64,000 bases of DNA, taken from the NCBI GenBank assembly GCA_965656445.1, contig CBFHKO010000001.1:248001-312000 (forward strand), written 5' to 3'. Below are positions 43,452-52,780 of the stretch, one piece after another. The DNA comes from JAHEJA01 sp965656445 (GTDB lineage Bacteria > Pseudomonadota > Alphaproteobacteria > Rhodobacterales > Rhodobacteraceae). Numbering within the stretch: the first letter of the stretch is position 1; each line of letters starts with the position of its first letter. Both the position numbers and the translations under genes were made by a program. The notes under the pieces were generated by a model. That model had not been told where the DNA came from. It searched no databases and was given only the letters and a program-made list of their open reading frames with translations.

Positions 43452-44431
43452 AGGCCGCTTGGTATTCTGCTCTTGGGCCTGCGACGGCGGTTTTGCAGTA
43501 TGGTGACATGCCCAAACCAAACATCGGAGCCGACGACGTTCTGGTTGAACTCACCTTTTCTGGTGCAAATCCGTCAGACGTAAAAGCGCGCGGCGGTGCA
43601 CGACCTGGAGTTACAAAGCCACAATTTGACCGCATCATTCCGCATTCGGATGGATCAGGCATTATCACAGAGGTCGGATCAAATATTAGCCCTGCTCGAC
43701 TTGGACAAAAGGTGTGGATTTGGAATGGACAGTGGCAACGTCCGTTTGGAACCGCTGCAGAATTTATTGCGCTTCCTTCTGAGCAAGCTGTTGAGATGCC
43801 TCAAGAGATGTCATTTGAAACTGGGGCAACCTTGGGCATTCCGGGATTAACAGCAGCACATTGTTGTTTTGCTCATGGGAGCTTGAAACAAAAGACCGTG
43901 CTGATTTCTGGTGGTGCAGGCGCTGTGGGCAACTTAGCTATTCAGCTTGCCAAATGGGACGGTGCTTTTGTGATTGCAACGGCCTCCGCGCATAACCAAG
44001 ATCGCGTATCAAAAGCGGGAGCGGATGTTGTTCTCGCTTATGATGATCCCGATTTAGCAGAGCAAATTTTGCACCATGCCCCCAATGGCATTGATTACGC
44101 AATCGAAGTGGAATTCGGTACAAATGCGCCATTATTGGCGGAGGTTATGAAGCCAAACAGCTATATCATGACTTATGGATCCGCGTTGGATATGGCTCCA
44201 ACATTCCCTTTTGGGCCGTTCTTGTTCAAAGCTCTAAAAATCGACATTGCGCTGATCTATATTCTCGATCTTGCACAACGCTACAAAGCAATCGAATGCT
44301 TGCACTCCGCGCATGCACAAGGGGCATTGATGTCGGACATTCACGGTGTTTTTGACTTATCCGAGATTGCGCTTGCCCATCAAACAATTGAAGCGGGCAA
44401 GCGCTCTGGTGCGATTTTACTCAAACCTTAG
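43448..44431 (+). CDS. NADPH:quinone reductase-like MDR oxidoreductase
   Basis: A 327-residue zinc-free medium-chain dehydrogenase of the quinone reductase group. It has the N-terminal GroES-like part (GANPSDVKARGGARPG), no structural zinc cysteine cluster, and the nucleotide-binding part with ISGGAGAVGNLAIQLAKWDGA. The start ATG overlaps the irr stop as ATGA, so it is co-translated with the regulator and could be part of an iron or oxidative response, though this is only inferred from position. Confidence 0.9.
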   Translation: MKAAWYSALGPATAVLQYGDMPKPNIGADDVLVELTFSGANPSDVKARGGARPGVTKPQFDRIIPHSDGSGIITEVGSNISPARLGQKVWIWNGQWQRPFGTAAEFIALPSEQAVEMPQEMSFETGATLGIPGLTAAHCCFAHGSLKQKTVLISGGAGAVGNLAIQLAKWDGAFVIATASAHNQDRVSKAGADVVLAYDDPDLAEQILHHAPNGIDYAIEVEFGTNAPLLAEVMKPNSYIMTYGSALDMAPTFPFGPFLFKALKIDIALIYILDLAQRYKAIECLHSAHAQGALMSDIHGVFDLSEIALAHQTIEAGKRSGAILLKP

Positions 44432-44856
44432 TTGATTGAAACAACTTCAAAATCAAAGGTCAGGTCCTTGCCCGCGAGCGGGTGATTGGCGTCCAAGGTG
44501 ACGCTCTCATCTGTGAGCTCGACCACTGTGACGGGCATTGCGTGACCATCAGGTGTTTGCACCTGCAACTGCATCCCCAATTCCAATGGAATATCTGCGG
44601 GGATTTCGGCGCGCGGCACTGCTTGGCGCGCACCCTCTTCGACTGGGCCATAAGCGTTTTCAGGATCAATCGTGACCTTTTTCTTGTCACCAACAGCCAT
44701 GCCAGGCAAAGCAACATCAAGACCAGGAATGATCTGACCGCTGCCGACGACAAATTCTAGGGGATCGCGACCTTCTGAGCTGTCAAAGACAGTCCCATCG
44801 TTCAAAGTACCAGTGTAGTGAATACGCACAGTATCGCCCGCGTTTACTTGGGTCAT
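44428..44856 (-). CDS. FKBP-type peptidyl-prolyl isomerase
   Basis: A 142-residue SlyD-like isomerase. FKBP blocks VRIHYTGTLNDGTVFDSSEGRDPLEFVVGSG (in parts, residues 9-39) and IPGLDVALPGMAVGDKKKVTI, an inserted flap domain, and the return strand LTFDFEVVSIN are present; the His/Cys-rich metal tail of E. coli SlyD is missing. Start chosen at MTQVNAGD (44856); an ATG four codons earlier is also possible. Convergent with, and overlapping by 4 bases, the end of the quinone reductase-like gene. Confidence 0.92.
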   Translation of the reverse strand: MTQVNAGDTVRIHYTGTLNDGTVFDSSEGRDPLEFVVGSGQIIPGLDVALPGMAVGDKKKVTIDPENAYGPVEEGARQAVPRAEIPADIPLELGMQLQVQTPDGHAMPVTVVELTDESVTLDANHPLAGKDLTFDFEVVSIN

Positions 44857-45076
44857 AATAAGTTCCATTTTTTTGGGGGATGAATAAATGAGGCCGCCGT
44901 TTAGCGGGTGCTCTGTTACATGAGGCCAGTTTGGCGCTTTCTGTTAGAAATGTAAACCAGACGGGCTAAGTTTTTGATCAAAGGGTACTGGGCAAGATTA
45001 GAAAATCAGTGATTGCACATTTTTCACTTCCCCCTGTTACACCTGCATGTCACTGTTGTGGAAAACGGAGAATGTT

Positions 45077-45760
45077 ATGGTCAATACGTTTGTTTTTGAT
45101 GCCTATGGGACATTATTTGATGTCTCAGCGGCCGCACGCCAAGCCGCCCAAGAGTCAAATCGCGAAAGCTTTGCTCAGCATTGGGCCAAGCTTTCTGACA
45201 TTTGGCGGAACAAACAGCTCCAATACACGTGGTTGCGTGCTGTCACAGGGCATCACATAGATTTTTGGCAAGTCACCCAAGATGGGTTGGACTTTGCTCT
45301 TGAGTCGCTTGAGCTGTCTCATGACACAGAATTACGGGACCGATTGCTTCAGCTTTATTGGGAGCTGCAATCCTATCAAGAGGTCAAAGACGTCTTGACC
45401 ACGCTTAAGGCACGCGGGTTTAACACAGCAATCCTATCGAACGGATCGCCCGATATGTTGAACGCCGCCGTCACATCAGCGGGGCTAGAGGCCACATTAG
45501 ATGCCGTCCTCAGTGTCGAAGATGTGGGCGTTTTCAAACCAAACGCCCGCGTCTATGACATGGTGAATTCACGATTTGAAACCACGTCTAATCAAGTCAT
45601 GTTTGTCTCCTCAAATGGATGGGACATTGCAGGCGCCAGCGCATTTGGGTTCAACACAGCATGGGTTAACCGAGCCAGTGATCCTATTGACCGCCTCATG
45701 GCGCACCCCGATCATATTTTTTCCGATTTAACTCCCCTTCCTAATTTAATGAGCTCATAA
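45077..45760 (+). CDS. haloacid dehalogenase type II
   Basis: A 227-residue HAD hydrolase of the L-2-haloacid dehalogenase group. The nucleophile Asp is in VFDAYGTLFDV at residues 5-15; SNGSP gives motif II; KPNARVYD motif III; and SSNGWDIAGASAFGF motif IV. ATG 45077 follows GGAG by 6 bases; the frame opens at 45047. It starts a same-strand run of catabolic genes, and its stop overlaps the next start by one base. True haloacid activity is plausible, but related phosphatase roles cannot be excluded. Confidence 0.9.
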   Translation: MVNTFVFDAYGTLFDVSAAARQAAQESNRESFAQHWAKLSDIWRNKQLQYTWLRAVTGHHIDFWQVTQDGLDFALESLELSHDTELRDRLLQLYWELQSYQEVKDVLTTLKARGFNTAILSNGSPDMLNAAVTSAGLEATLDAVLSVEDVGVFKPNARVYDMVNSRFETTSNQVMFVSSNGWDIAGASAFGFNTAWVNRASDPIDRLMAHPDHIFSDLTPLPNLMSS

Positions 45761-46587
45761 TGCCCCATTTCCAAACAACCGATGGCCTTAACCTATATTA
45801 CACCGACGAAGGTACAGGCATCCCTATTTTATGTCTCTCCGGTCTCACCCGTGACTCGCAGGATTTCAATTTTGTGACCCCACATCTGAGTGGCGTGCGC
45901 TTGATCAAAATGGATTATCGCGGGCGCGGACAATCAGATTGGGCCGATGACTACACCACCTATAGCGTCCCCCAAGAAGCCCAAGATGCCATCGCCTTGT
46001 TGGATCACCTAGGCATTGAAAAGGCGGCTATCCTTGGAACGTCACGCGGAGGATTGATTGCAATGTTCCTTGCGGCAACGGCCAAGGATCGCCTGACCGG
46101 TGTCGTGCTTAACGACATCGGACCTGTGATTGATCAAGGTGGGTTAGACGGAATTATGGATTACATCGGTCGCAACCCTGCGGCTAAAACAATTGATGAT
46201 GCCGTCACTCAGCGCGCTAAAATAATGGTCGGATTTAACAACGTCCCAGACAGCCGTTGGAGAGAAGAGCTGAGCATTCTCTATCATGAAACAGAGAACG
46301 GATTACAGATCACTTATGATCCAAAGCTAAGGGATGCTGTTGCCCTGACATTTGGGCAACCTCAACCGGATCTCTGGCCCTTGTTTGAAGCCTTAAACGG
46401 CCTGCCCTTGGCGTTGATCCACGGCGAAAATTCGGACTTGCTAAGTGATGCAACCGTCACAGAGATGCGCAATCGGCACCCCGACATGATTTACGGACGT
46501 GTTCCAGACCGCGGTCACATCCCCTTTTTGGACGAACCTCAATCGTTAGAGGCGTTACATGAGTGGATCGGGAAACTGTCGCAATGA
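45760..46587 (+). CDS. alpha/beta hydrolase
   Basis: A 275-residue hydrolase with the oxyanion strand ILCLSGLTRDSQDF, nucleophile elbow LGTSRGG and catalytic His in DRGHIPFLDEP near the C-terminus. The order of blocks resembles haloacetate dehalogenase and epoxide-hydrolase relatives, but the nucleophile here is Ser, so an esterase or C-C hydrolase is more likely. It overlaps both neighbours by 1-4 bases, so it is tightly co-translated with the dehalogenase and the dehydratase. Confidence 0.88.
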   Translation: MPHFQTTDGLNLYYTDEGTGIPILCLSGLTRDSQDFNFVTPHLSGVRLIKMDYRGRGQSDWADDYTTYSVPQEAQDAIALLDHLGIEKAAILGTSRGGLIAMFLAATAKDRLTGVVLNDIGPVIDQGGLDGIMDYIGRNPAAKTIDDAVTQRAKIMVGFNNVPDSRWREELSILYHETENGLQITYDPKLRDAVALTFGQPQPDLWPLFEALNGLPLALIHGENSDLLSDATVTEMRNRHPDMIYGRVPDRGHIPFLDEPQSLEALHEWIGKLSQ

Positions 46588-47552
46588 CCTATGACATGAT
46601 CTTAGCCGCGTCGTGTCGCATCAAAGGCCATATCCGTCAAACGCCGATACTGAATTCACCGTTTTTGGATGAGATCGCAGGACGCCACATTTTTGTCAAA
46701 GCGGAATGCCTTCAACACACAGGAAGCTTTAAATTTCGCGGCGCCATGTCCGCCATTACGGCATTAGATGACACCGCCAAGGCAAAAGGCGTTTTGGCGT
46801 TTTCCTCTGGTAATCATGCACAAGGGATTGCATTGGCAGCAAAGCATATGGGGATTTCAGCCACGATTATCATGCCCAAGGATGCCCCAAACATTAAGAT
46901 CGAAAATACCAAAGCTTACGGCTCGGAAGTCATCCTCTATGATCGCGCGACCGAGGATCGGGATGCCATCGGTGCCGAGATCGCTCAAGCCCGTGGAGTG
47001 ACCTTGATCAAACCCTATGATGATCCTTTCGTCATAGCGGGCCAAGGCACAACAGGTTTGGAAATTGCAAAACAGGCCGCCGACTTGGGGATCAAAGATG
47101 CCTCTGTTCTGGTCTGTTGCGGCGGGGGGGGATTGACCTCTGGGATTGCGCTCGCTCTTGCAAAGGGGGCCCCCGATTTCAATGTTCATCCAGTTGAACC
47201 GCATGGATTTGACGATATGAAACGCTCGCTCGCCTCTGGCCAACACGAAACCAATGAGGCCAAATCCGGCAGCATTTGCGATGCCATAGTGACACCAACA
47301 CCAGGTCAACTGACCCTTCCGATTATGTTGGAACATTGCAGCAGCGGCATTTCCGTCAGCGAAGACCAGGTCTTAGAAGCCATGGCCTTGGCCTATGATC
47401 GGCTGAAAATTGTTGTCGAACCAGGCGGAGCGGTGGCATTGGCAGCGGCCTTATTCCATAAGGGCGACGAGCTAAAAGAGACCGTTATAGCAGTTGTAAC
47501 AGGTGGCAATGTCGATCCCGCTATGTTCGCCAAAGCCCTTGAACGACGTTAG
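46584..47552 (+). CDS. threonine/serine dehydratase-family PLP enzyme
   Basis: A 322-residue fold-type II PLP enzyme. PLP Lys50 is in GSFKFRGA, the phosphate loop is CCGGGGLTSG, and SSGNHAQGIALAAK is the substrate loop. It lacks the C-terminal ACT domain of biosynthetic IlvA, so it is of the catabolic or serine-racemase/3-hydroxyaspartate-lyase group. The ATG at 46584 overlaps the hydrolase stop as ATGA; an earlier start at 46563 would lie inside that gene. Confidence 0.9.
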   Translation: MTYDMILAASCRIKGHIRQTPILNSPFLDEIAGRHIFVKAECLQHTGSFKFRGAMSAITALDDTAKAKGVLAFSSGNHAQGIALAAKHMGISATIIMPKDAPNIKIENTKAYGSEVILYDRATEDRDAIGAEIAQARGVTLIKPYDDPFVIAGQGTTGLEIAKQAADLGIKDASVLVCCGGGGLTSGIALALAKGAPDFNVHPVEPHGFDDMKRSLASGQHETNEAKSGSICDAIVTPTPGQLTLPIMLEHCSSGISVSEDQVLEAMALAYDRLKIVVEPGGAVALAAALFHKGDELKETVIAVVTGGNVDPAMFAKALERR

Positions 47553-47561
47553 AGGACATAA

Positions 47562-48350
47562 ATGCCCTTTGCTGATTTAGACCACATTAGACTTCATTAT
47601 CGTATTGACGGTGACCCAGATGGTGCGCCGATTGTCTTTGCCAATTCACTTGGAACGGATATGCGTCTTTGGGATCCGATCATTTCACTCTTGCCCAAGG
47701 GCCTCAGGATCATTCGCTATGATATGCGCGGACATGGAAAATCCGACTGTCCAGAGGGGCCATATTCCATGGGCGCTCTCGTGCGGGATGCGGAGGGCTT
47801 GCTTGAGCATCTCAATGTTAACAACTGTTTGTTCGTTGGATTATCTATTGGCGGAATGATTGCCCAAGGGTTGGCCGTCAAGCGGTTGGATTTGATACGG
47901 GCCATGGTTTTATCCAATACAGCGGCAAAAATTGGTCACCCTCCGATGTGGGCAGACAGGATAGACCGTGTCGCCAATGACGGATTAGAAAGCATGGTGG
48001 ATGAGGTGATGGCACGATGGTTTTCAAAATCCTTCCTCACATCCCCCAATTTTCACACCTATAGAGACATGTTTTTATCCCAACCGCCCAAAGGCTACAT
48101 TGGCTGCTGTGCAGCGATCTCTGGGACAGATTTCTTTACACCGACCTCAGGATTGCGCCTCCCGACCCTTGGCATCGCAGGAAGCGAAGATGGCTCAACG
48201 CCCCCTGATTTGGTACGTGAAACTGTGGACCTCATTCCAGGATCGAAATTCCAAATCATTCGCAAAGCTGGCCACCTTCCTTGCGTTGAGCAACCTGACA
48301 TATTCACAAGTCACCTCAATGATTTTATAAAGGACACTGGACATGGCTAA
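47562..48350 (+). CDS. pcaD: 3-oxoadipate enol-lactonase-like alpha/beta hydrolase
   Basis: A 262-residue hydrolase with FANSLGTDMRLWD, RYDMRGHGKSD, nucleophile Ser in VGLSIGGMIAQGLA and catalytic His in KAGHLPCVEQP. These blocks are typical of PcaD, which opens the enol-lactone in the beta-ketoadipate route of aromatic breakdown. No pcaB, pcaC, pcaGH or pcaIJ gene is next to it, so a different lactone or ester substrate is possible. It starts 9 bases after the dehydratase gene. Confidence 0.8.
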   Translation: MPFADLDHIRLHYRIDGDPDGAPIVFANSLGTDMRLWDPIISLLPKGLRIIRYDMRGHGKSDCPEGPYSMGALVRDAEGLLEHLNVNNCLFVGLSIGGMIAQGLAVKRLDLIRAMVLSNTAAKIGHPPMWADRIDRVANDGLESMVDEVMARWFSKSFLTSPNFHTYRDMFLSQPPKGYIGCCAAISGTDFFTPTSGLRLPTLGIAGSEDGSTPPDLVRETVDLIPGSKFQIIRKAGHLPCVEQPDIFTSHLNDFIKDTGHG

Positions 48351-49059
48351 TTTTTTGTTGATCCACGGGTCCAGTCATGGCGCGTGGTGTTTTGGCGAAT
48401 TGATTGATCACCTCACCGCATTGGGTCACAGTGCCGCTGCCATAGATTTGCCGGGACATGGGGATAATCCACACCCTTTGCAAGAGATCACACTTGATCT
48501 CTATCGGGATGCTATTTTGGACGCGATTGATGAGCCAGTGATCCTTGTTGGGCATTCCATGGCGGGATTTCCAATCGCTACGGCCGCCGAGACATCCCCT
48601 GATAAAATCCAGCGTTTGGTTTTCCTCTGCGCCTATGCGCCACGTTATGGGATGAGCCTCGTTGAAATGCGCAAAGAAGCCCCACGCCAACCTCTAATGG
48701 AGGCGATTGACCGCACGGACGATGGCCTCGGGTTTTTCGTGCGACCAGGACATATAAAGAAAGTGTTCTACCATGATTGTCGCGACGATCAGATTGAGCT
48801 CGCCGCGCGTCGACTCTGTATTCAAGCAATCAAACCCCAAGCGACATCTATTTCATTAGGACAAAATTATGCTTCTGTTCCCAAATCCTACATCCGTTGC
48901 GACAATGATCAAACTATTCCGCCTGAATATCAAGAAACCATGACACAAGGATGGCCAAGTGAGGATGTTTATGCCTTTGACACCAGTCATTCCCCCTTTT
49001 TTGCGGATCCACAAGGTTTGGCGCTCTTGCTGTCTAAGATAGCAAAAGACACAGAATGA
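48343..49059 (+). CDS. alpha/beta hydrolase (EstC / plant methylesterase-like)
   Basis: A 238-residue hydrolase with LLIHGSSHGAWCFGELI at the N-terminus, DLPGHGDNP, nucleophile Ser in VGHSMAGFPI and catalytic His in DTSHSPFFADP. This is the pattern of the hydroxynitrile-lyase/salicylate-esterase branch (EstC). Substrate unknown. It overlaps the pcaD-like gene by 8 bases. Confidence 0.87.
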   Translation: MANFLLIHGSSHGAWCFGELIDHLTALGHSAAAIDLPGHGDNPHPLQEITLDLYRDAILDAIDEPVILVGHSMAGFPIATAAETSPDKIQRLVFLCAYAPRYGMSLVEMRKEAPRQPLMEAIDRTDDGLGFFVRPGHIKKVFYHDCRDDQIELAARRLCIQAIKPQATSISLGQNYASVPKSYIRCDNDQTIPPEYQETMTQGWPSEDVYAFDTSHSPFFADPQGLALLLSKIAKDTE

Positions 49060-49068
49060 GGCGCTTTA

Positions 49069-50289
49069 ATGCAGTCAGCTGACTCCAAGACATCCAAGTT
49101 TTTGATTGCGTCAATCGTTGTGTTGGATGCAATGGGCATCGGGATAATTATCCCAGTGTTGCCAAATTTGCTCACAGATGTGTTGAATGACAATTCACTG
49201 GGCGACGCAGCCCTCTGGGGTGGCATCTTGGCCTCTATCTTTGCGATTATGCAGTTTTTGTTTAGCCCGGTCCTAGGCACCCTATCCGATCAAGTTGGCC
49301 GCAAACCTGTCCTAGTGATCGCTCTATTTTTCATGATCTTTTACTATCTCATCATGGCCTGGGCTCAAAGCATTTGGCTCTTGCTCTTTGGACGCATTAT
49401 TGGCGGGATTACAGCGGCGACACATTCCACCGCAAGCGCCTATATGGCCGATATTTCCAAACCAGAGGATAAAGCAAAGAATTTTGGCCTGATTGGTGCG
49501 GGCTTTGGGATTGGCTTTGTATTGGGACCCATCATTGGGGGCCTCTTGGGGGAATTGGGACCACGGGCCCCATTCTACATGGCGGCGGCACTCTCGGCGA
49601 TAAACCTAGCACTCTGCATCCTAATGCTTCCTGAAACCGTCACGGACAAAATCCGCAAGACATTTACATGGCGCGGGGCCAACCCCTTGGGCGCCTTTGT
49701 CGCAATATCGAAATTCGACAGCCTCCGTCCTCTTTTGATCGTAATGCTCTTCTATGCCATTGGAACGGCGGTCTACGCCTCAATCTGGCCTTTTTATACG
49801 GCGGAAAAATTCGATTGGGATCCGGGTATGATTGGCCTGTCTTTGACGGCTTACGGTATCTGCTTTGCGATTGTCCAAGGGACGTTGGTCGGGCCGTGCA
49901 TCAAAAAATTCGGTGAACGAAACACAGTCTTTATCGGATTTGTGTTCGAAATGATGGCCCTTCTCGCAATTGCCATTGTTTGGAACGGATGGCTCTTGAT
50001 TGCACTGACCCCTCTTGCCTCGCTTGGCGTCATCAGCACACCCGCTATCCAAGCCATGATGTCCAAACGGATTGACGATAAATCACAAGGCGCCCTACAA
50101 GGTGTCTTGGGGAGCACAAATGCAATCGCAATGATCGTAACGCCTCTGCTCATGACGTGGCTTTTCTCCATATTTAGCGATCGCAATGGTGCGGTGTATT
50201 TTCCAGGGGCTCCGTTCCTAGCGGCCACCTTTTTGATCCTTATCTGCGTTGTGCTCTTTTTCAGAATTCGCCATCCCTCTGGTTCGTAA
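49069..50289 (+). CDS. MFS transporter, TetA/TCR-like drug:H+ antiporter group
   Basis: A 406-residue membrane protein with about twelve helices. Motif A of the major facilitator family is GTLSDQVGRKPV between helices 2 and 3; the first helix has VVLDAMGIGIIIPVLP and helix 5 GLIGAGFGIGFVLGPIIGG, both typical of TetA-like 12-helix exporters. Specificity is not predictable; within this run it may export a toxic intermediate or import a substrate. Confidence 0.92.
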   Translation: MQSADSKTSKFLIASIVVLDAMGIGIIIPVLPNLLTDVLNDNSLGDAALWGGILASIFAIMQFLFSPVLGTLSDQVGRKPVLVIALFFMIFYYLIMAWAQSIWLLLFGRIIGGITAATHSTASAYMADISKPEDKAKNFGLIGAGFGIGFVLGPIIGGLLGELGPRAPFYMAAALSAINLALCILMLPETVTDKIRKTFTWRGANPLGAFVAISKFDSLRPLLIVMLFYAIGTAVYASIWPFYTAEKFDWDPGMIGLSLTAYGICFAIVQGTLVGPCIKKFGERNTVFIGFVFEMMALLAIAIVWNGWLLIALTPLASLGVISTPAIQAMMSKRIDDKSQGALQGVLGSTNAIAMIVTPLLMTWLFSIFSDRNGAVYFPGAPFLAATFLILICVVLFFRIRHPSGS

Positions 50290-50374
50290 CGTAAATACGG
50301 CACAAATTGACGGTTTTTGGCTTGCATGACACCAAGATCAAGGCACACTCGTCTGAAATTTAAGGGAGAATACA

Positions 50375-51469
50375 ATGTCAAAAATCCGCGCCGCCGTGTG
50401 TCACGCTTTTAACGAACCCCTTGTTATTCAAGAAGTGGAATTACGCGCGCCACAATCTGGCGAAATCGAAGTAACGCTGAGCGCCGTTGCAATTTGTCAC
50501 TCAGATATTTCCTATGCAGATGGCGCATGGGGGGGATCATTGCCTGCGGTTTATGGGCACGAGGCAGCTGGGAAAATTACATCAGTGGGTGACGGCGTTC
50601 ATGGCCTTGAATTAGGGGATCACGTGGTGGTGACACTCATCCGTGCCTGTGGTCACTGTTCGAATTGTTCAGGTGGCGCACCAACAACCTGTGAAAACCC
50701 CGCAGATGGGGACTATGGCCCCCTAAAAATGCCAGATGGTAGCAAGCTTCATCAAGCGATGGCCTGCGGTGCATTTGCCGAAAAAGTCGTCGTTGATCAA
50801 AGCCAAGTTGTGAAATTGCCCGAAGACATGCCAATGGACTCAGCCTCACTGTTGGCATGCGGTGTTATCACGGGTGTGGGGGCGGTTACGAATGCCGCGA
50901 AATTACGCGCGGGTCAGGATGTTGTTGTCATCGGTGCAGGCGGTGTCGGCTTGAACGCTATTCAAGGCGCGCGGATCGCCGGCGCACGTCGTATTGTTGC
51001 CATCGACATGAGCGAAGAGAAATTACAAATCGCCAAAGATTTCGGCGCAACAGACGGTGTTCTTGGCACCCAAGAGGCCCCATGGCGCGCCGCCAAAGCA
51101 GCCTTGGGAGGACATGGTGCAGATGCTGTTCTTGTGACAGTTGGCTCTAGCCGTGCGTATGATGACGCCCCAAAGTATTTGGCCTATGGTGGTCAGGTCA
51201 TCATGGTCGGCATGCCCAAAATAGATGAAACATCCACATATGCACCCGTCATGATGGCCGCTGTTGGTCAAGGCATGGTGGGGTCGAAAATGGGGGATGT
51301 GGTCATCAAACGCGATATTCCTTGGATGGTTGATATGTATCAGCAGGGGCGTTTGAAGTTGGATGAATTGATCTCTGGTCGGTGGAGCCTTGATCAAATC
51401 AACGAAGCGATCGCAGATACCAAAACAGGCTCTGCCAAAAGAAACGTCATTATGTTTGATCAAGAATAG
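50375..51469 (+). CDS. zinc-dependent alcohol dehydrogenase
   Basis: A 364-residue medium-chain dehydrogenase with both zinc sites: catalytic zinc ligands Cys in AICHSDISYADG and the GHEAAG block, and structural cysteines CGHCSNC...TTC. The NAD-binding loop is VIGAGGVGLNAIQGA, followed by the acidic end of strand 2 in IVAIDMSEEKL, so NAD is likely. The ribosome site GGGAG is clear. Next gene starts 8 bases later, so alcohol oxidation and the enolase-type enzyme are probably paired. Confidence 0.92.
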   Translation: MSKIRAAVCHAFNEPLVIQEVELRAPQSGEIEVTLSAVAICHSDISYADGAWGGSLPAVYGHEAAGKITSVGDGVHGLELGDHVVVTLIRACGHCSNCSGGAPTTCENPADGDYGPLKMPDGSKLHQAMACGAFAEKVVVDQSQVVKLPEDMPMDSASLLACGVITGVGAVTNAAKLRAGQDVVVIGAGGVGLNAIQGARIAGARRIVAIDMSEEKLQIAKDFGATDGVLGTQEAPWRAAKAALGGHGADAVLVTVGSSRAYDDAPKYLAYGGQVIMVGMPKIDETSTYAPVMMAAVGQGMVGSKMGDVVIKRDIPWMVDMYQQGRLKLDELISGRWSLDQINEAIADTKTGSAKRNVIMFDQE

Positions 51470-51477
51470 GACATAAC

Positions 51478-52707
51478 ATGAAACTTCGCGATCTTGATGT
51501 CATTGTGACGGCCCCCCCTGCCCCTGGTTGGGGCGGTCGCTATTGGATATTGGTCAAAGTGACCACAGACACAGGGATCGTCGGTTGGGGGGAATGCTAT
51601 GCCTCGACCATCGGTCCAGAGGCCATGACCCATGTAATCCGCGATGTGTTTGAGCGCTATTTCTTGGATGAAAATCCTGAAAACATAGAACGCCTGTTTC
51701 GCCGTACCTATTCTTCAGGATTTACCCAACGTCCCGATTTGACGGTTATGGGGGCATTCTCGGGATTGGAGATTGCATGTTGGGACATTCTCGGCAAGGA
51801 TCGGGATCGTCCTGTCTGGGCCTTGCTTGGTGGGAAGATGAATGAAAAGGTGCGAGCCTATACCTACCTTTATCCGCTGCAACATCACGCTGTTAATGAT
51901 TTTTGGACCTCCGCCGATATGGCCGCTGAGTCCGCGCTAGAAATGGTGCGTCAGGGGTATACGGCCGTCAAATTTGACCCTGCTGGACCCTATACAATGC
52001 GTGGCGGGCATCAGCCCGCAATGTCCGACATTTCCATGTCTGTTGATTTTTGTAAACGCATCCGAGACGCCGTTGGTGACAAGGCAGATTTGCTCTTTGG
52101 GACTCATGGTCAATTCAATACCAGCGGTGCGATCCGTCTCGGGCAGGCCATCGCGCCCTATTCCCCGCTCTGGTACGAAGAACCCATTCCACCAGATAAC
52201 TTGCTAGAATTTAACAAAGTTGCCCAAGCTGTCGGTATCCCAATTGCTACGGGGGAGCGCATGACAACCAAGGCTGAATTTGCCACGGTTCTCCAAACGG
52301 GAGGTGCGTCTATTTTGCAACCCGCTTTGGGGCGTGCTGGTGGTATCTGGGAAATGAAGAAAACGGCCGCAATTGCCGAAGTCTTTAATGCGCAAATGGC
52401 GCCGCATCTTTATGCAGGTCCAATTGAATGGGCCGCAAATATACATCTTGCGGTATCCATTCCAAACCTCTTGTTGGCGGAAACGATTGAAACCAAATTC
52501 CACACCGATCTAATTAAAGGGTCCATCAAAATCGACAATGGCTTTATTCCAGCTCCGACTGGGGCGGGACTTGGTATTGACGTTGACGAAGCTTTGGCGC
52601 GCGCACATCCCTACACGGACACTGGTTTGCATTTAGAAATGCAAGACGCGCCATGTGATTATCAGAATGGAAACAACTTTGCAGGTGGCGCACCAGTCAA
52701 AGCCTGA
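51478..52707 (+). CDS. mandelate racemase/muconate lactonizing-type enolase-superfamily enzyme
   Basis: A 409-residue enolase-superfamily member, probably a sugar-acid dehydratase. N-terminal capping domain (GRYWILVKVTTDTGIVGWGECY), then the barrel with Lys in TAVKFDPAGPY, metal ligands in WYEEPIPPDN and PIATGERMTTK, a QPALGRAGGI strand and His in APHLYAGPIEW. The order resembles the galactonate/mannonate dehydratase groups. It closes the catabolic run and is followed by a strong terminator. Confidence 0.85.
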   Translation: MKLRDLDVIVTAPPAPGWGGRYWILVKVTTDTGIVGWGECYASTIGPEAMTHVIRDVFERYFLDENPENIERLFRRTYSSGFTQRPDLTVMGAFSGLEIACWDILGKDRDRPVWALLGGKMNEKVRAYTYLYPLQHHAVNDFWTSADMAAESALEMVRQGYTAVKFDPAGPYTMRGGHQPAMSDISMSVDFCKRIRDAVGDKADLLFGTHGQFNTSGAIRLGQAIAPYSPLWYEEPIPPDNLLEFNKVAQAVGIPIATGERMTTKAEFATVLQTGGASILQPALGRAGGIWEMKKTAAIAEVFNAQMAPHLYAGPIEWAANIHLAVSIPNLLLAETIETKFHTDLIKGSIKIDNGFIPAPTGAGLGIDVDEALARAHPYTDTGLHLEMQDAPCDYQNGNNFAGGAPVKA

Positions 52708-52747
52708 GGATGCTAACGGCTCTAAATGTTGGTGGATGACCTGGATC

Positions 52748-52777
52748 AAAAAGCGCCGCAAATTGCGGCGCTTTTTT
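52748..52777 (+). terminator. terminator after the catabolic run
   Basis: A long perfect stem AAAAAGCGCCGC-AAATT-GCGGCGCTTTTT with six T in total at the 3' end. As the stem arms are A- and T-flanked it works in both directions, also ending the convergent acyl-CoA synthetase gene at 52781. Confidence 0.93.
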
Positions 52778-52780
52778 CGA

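Noticed and set aside
45077..49059. A complete beta-ketoadipate (pca) operon
   Set aside because: Only a pcaD-like lactonase is present; pcaB, pcaC, pcaG/H and pcaI/J were looked for and not found.
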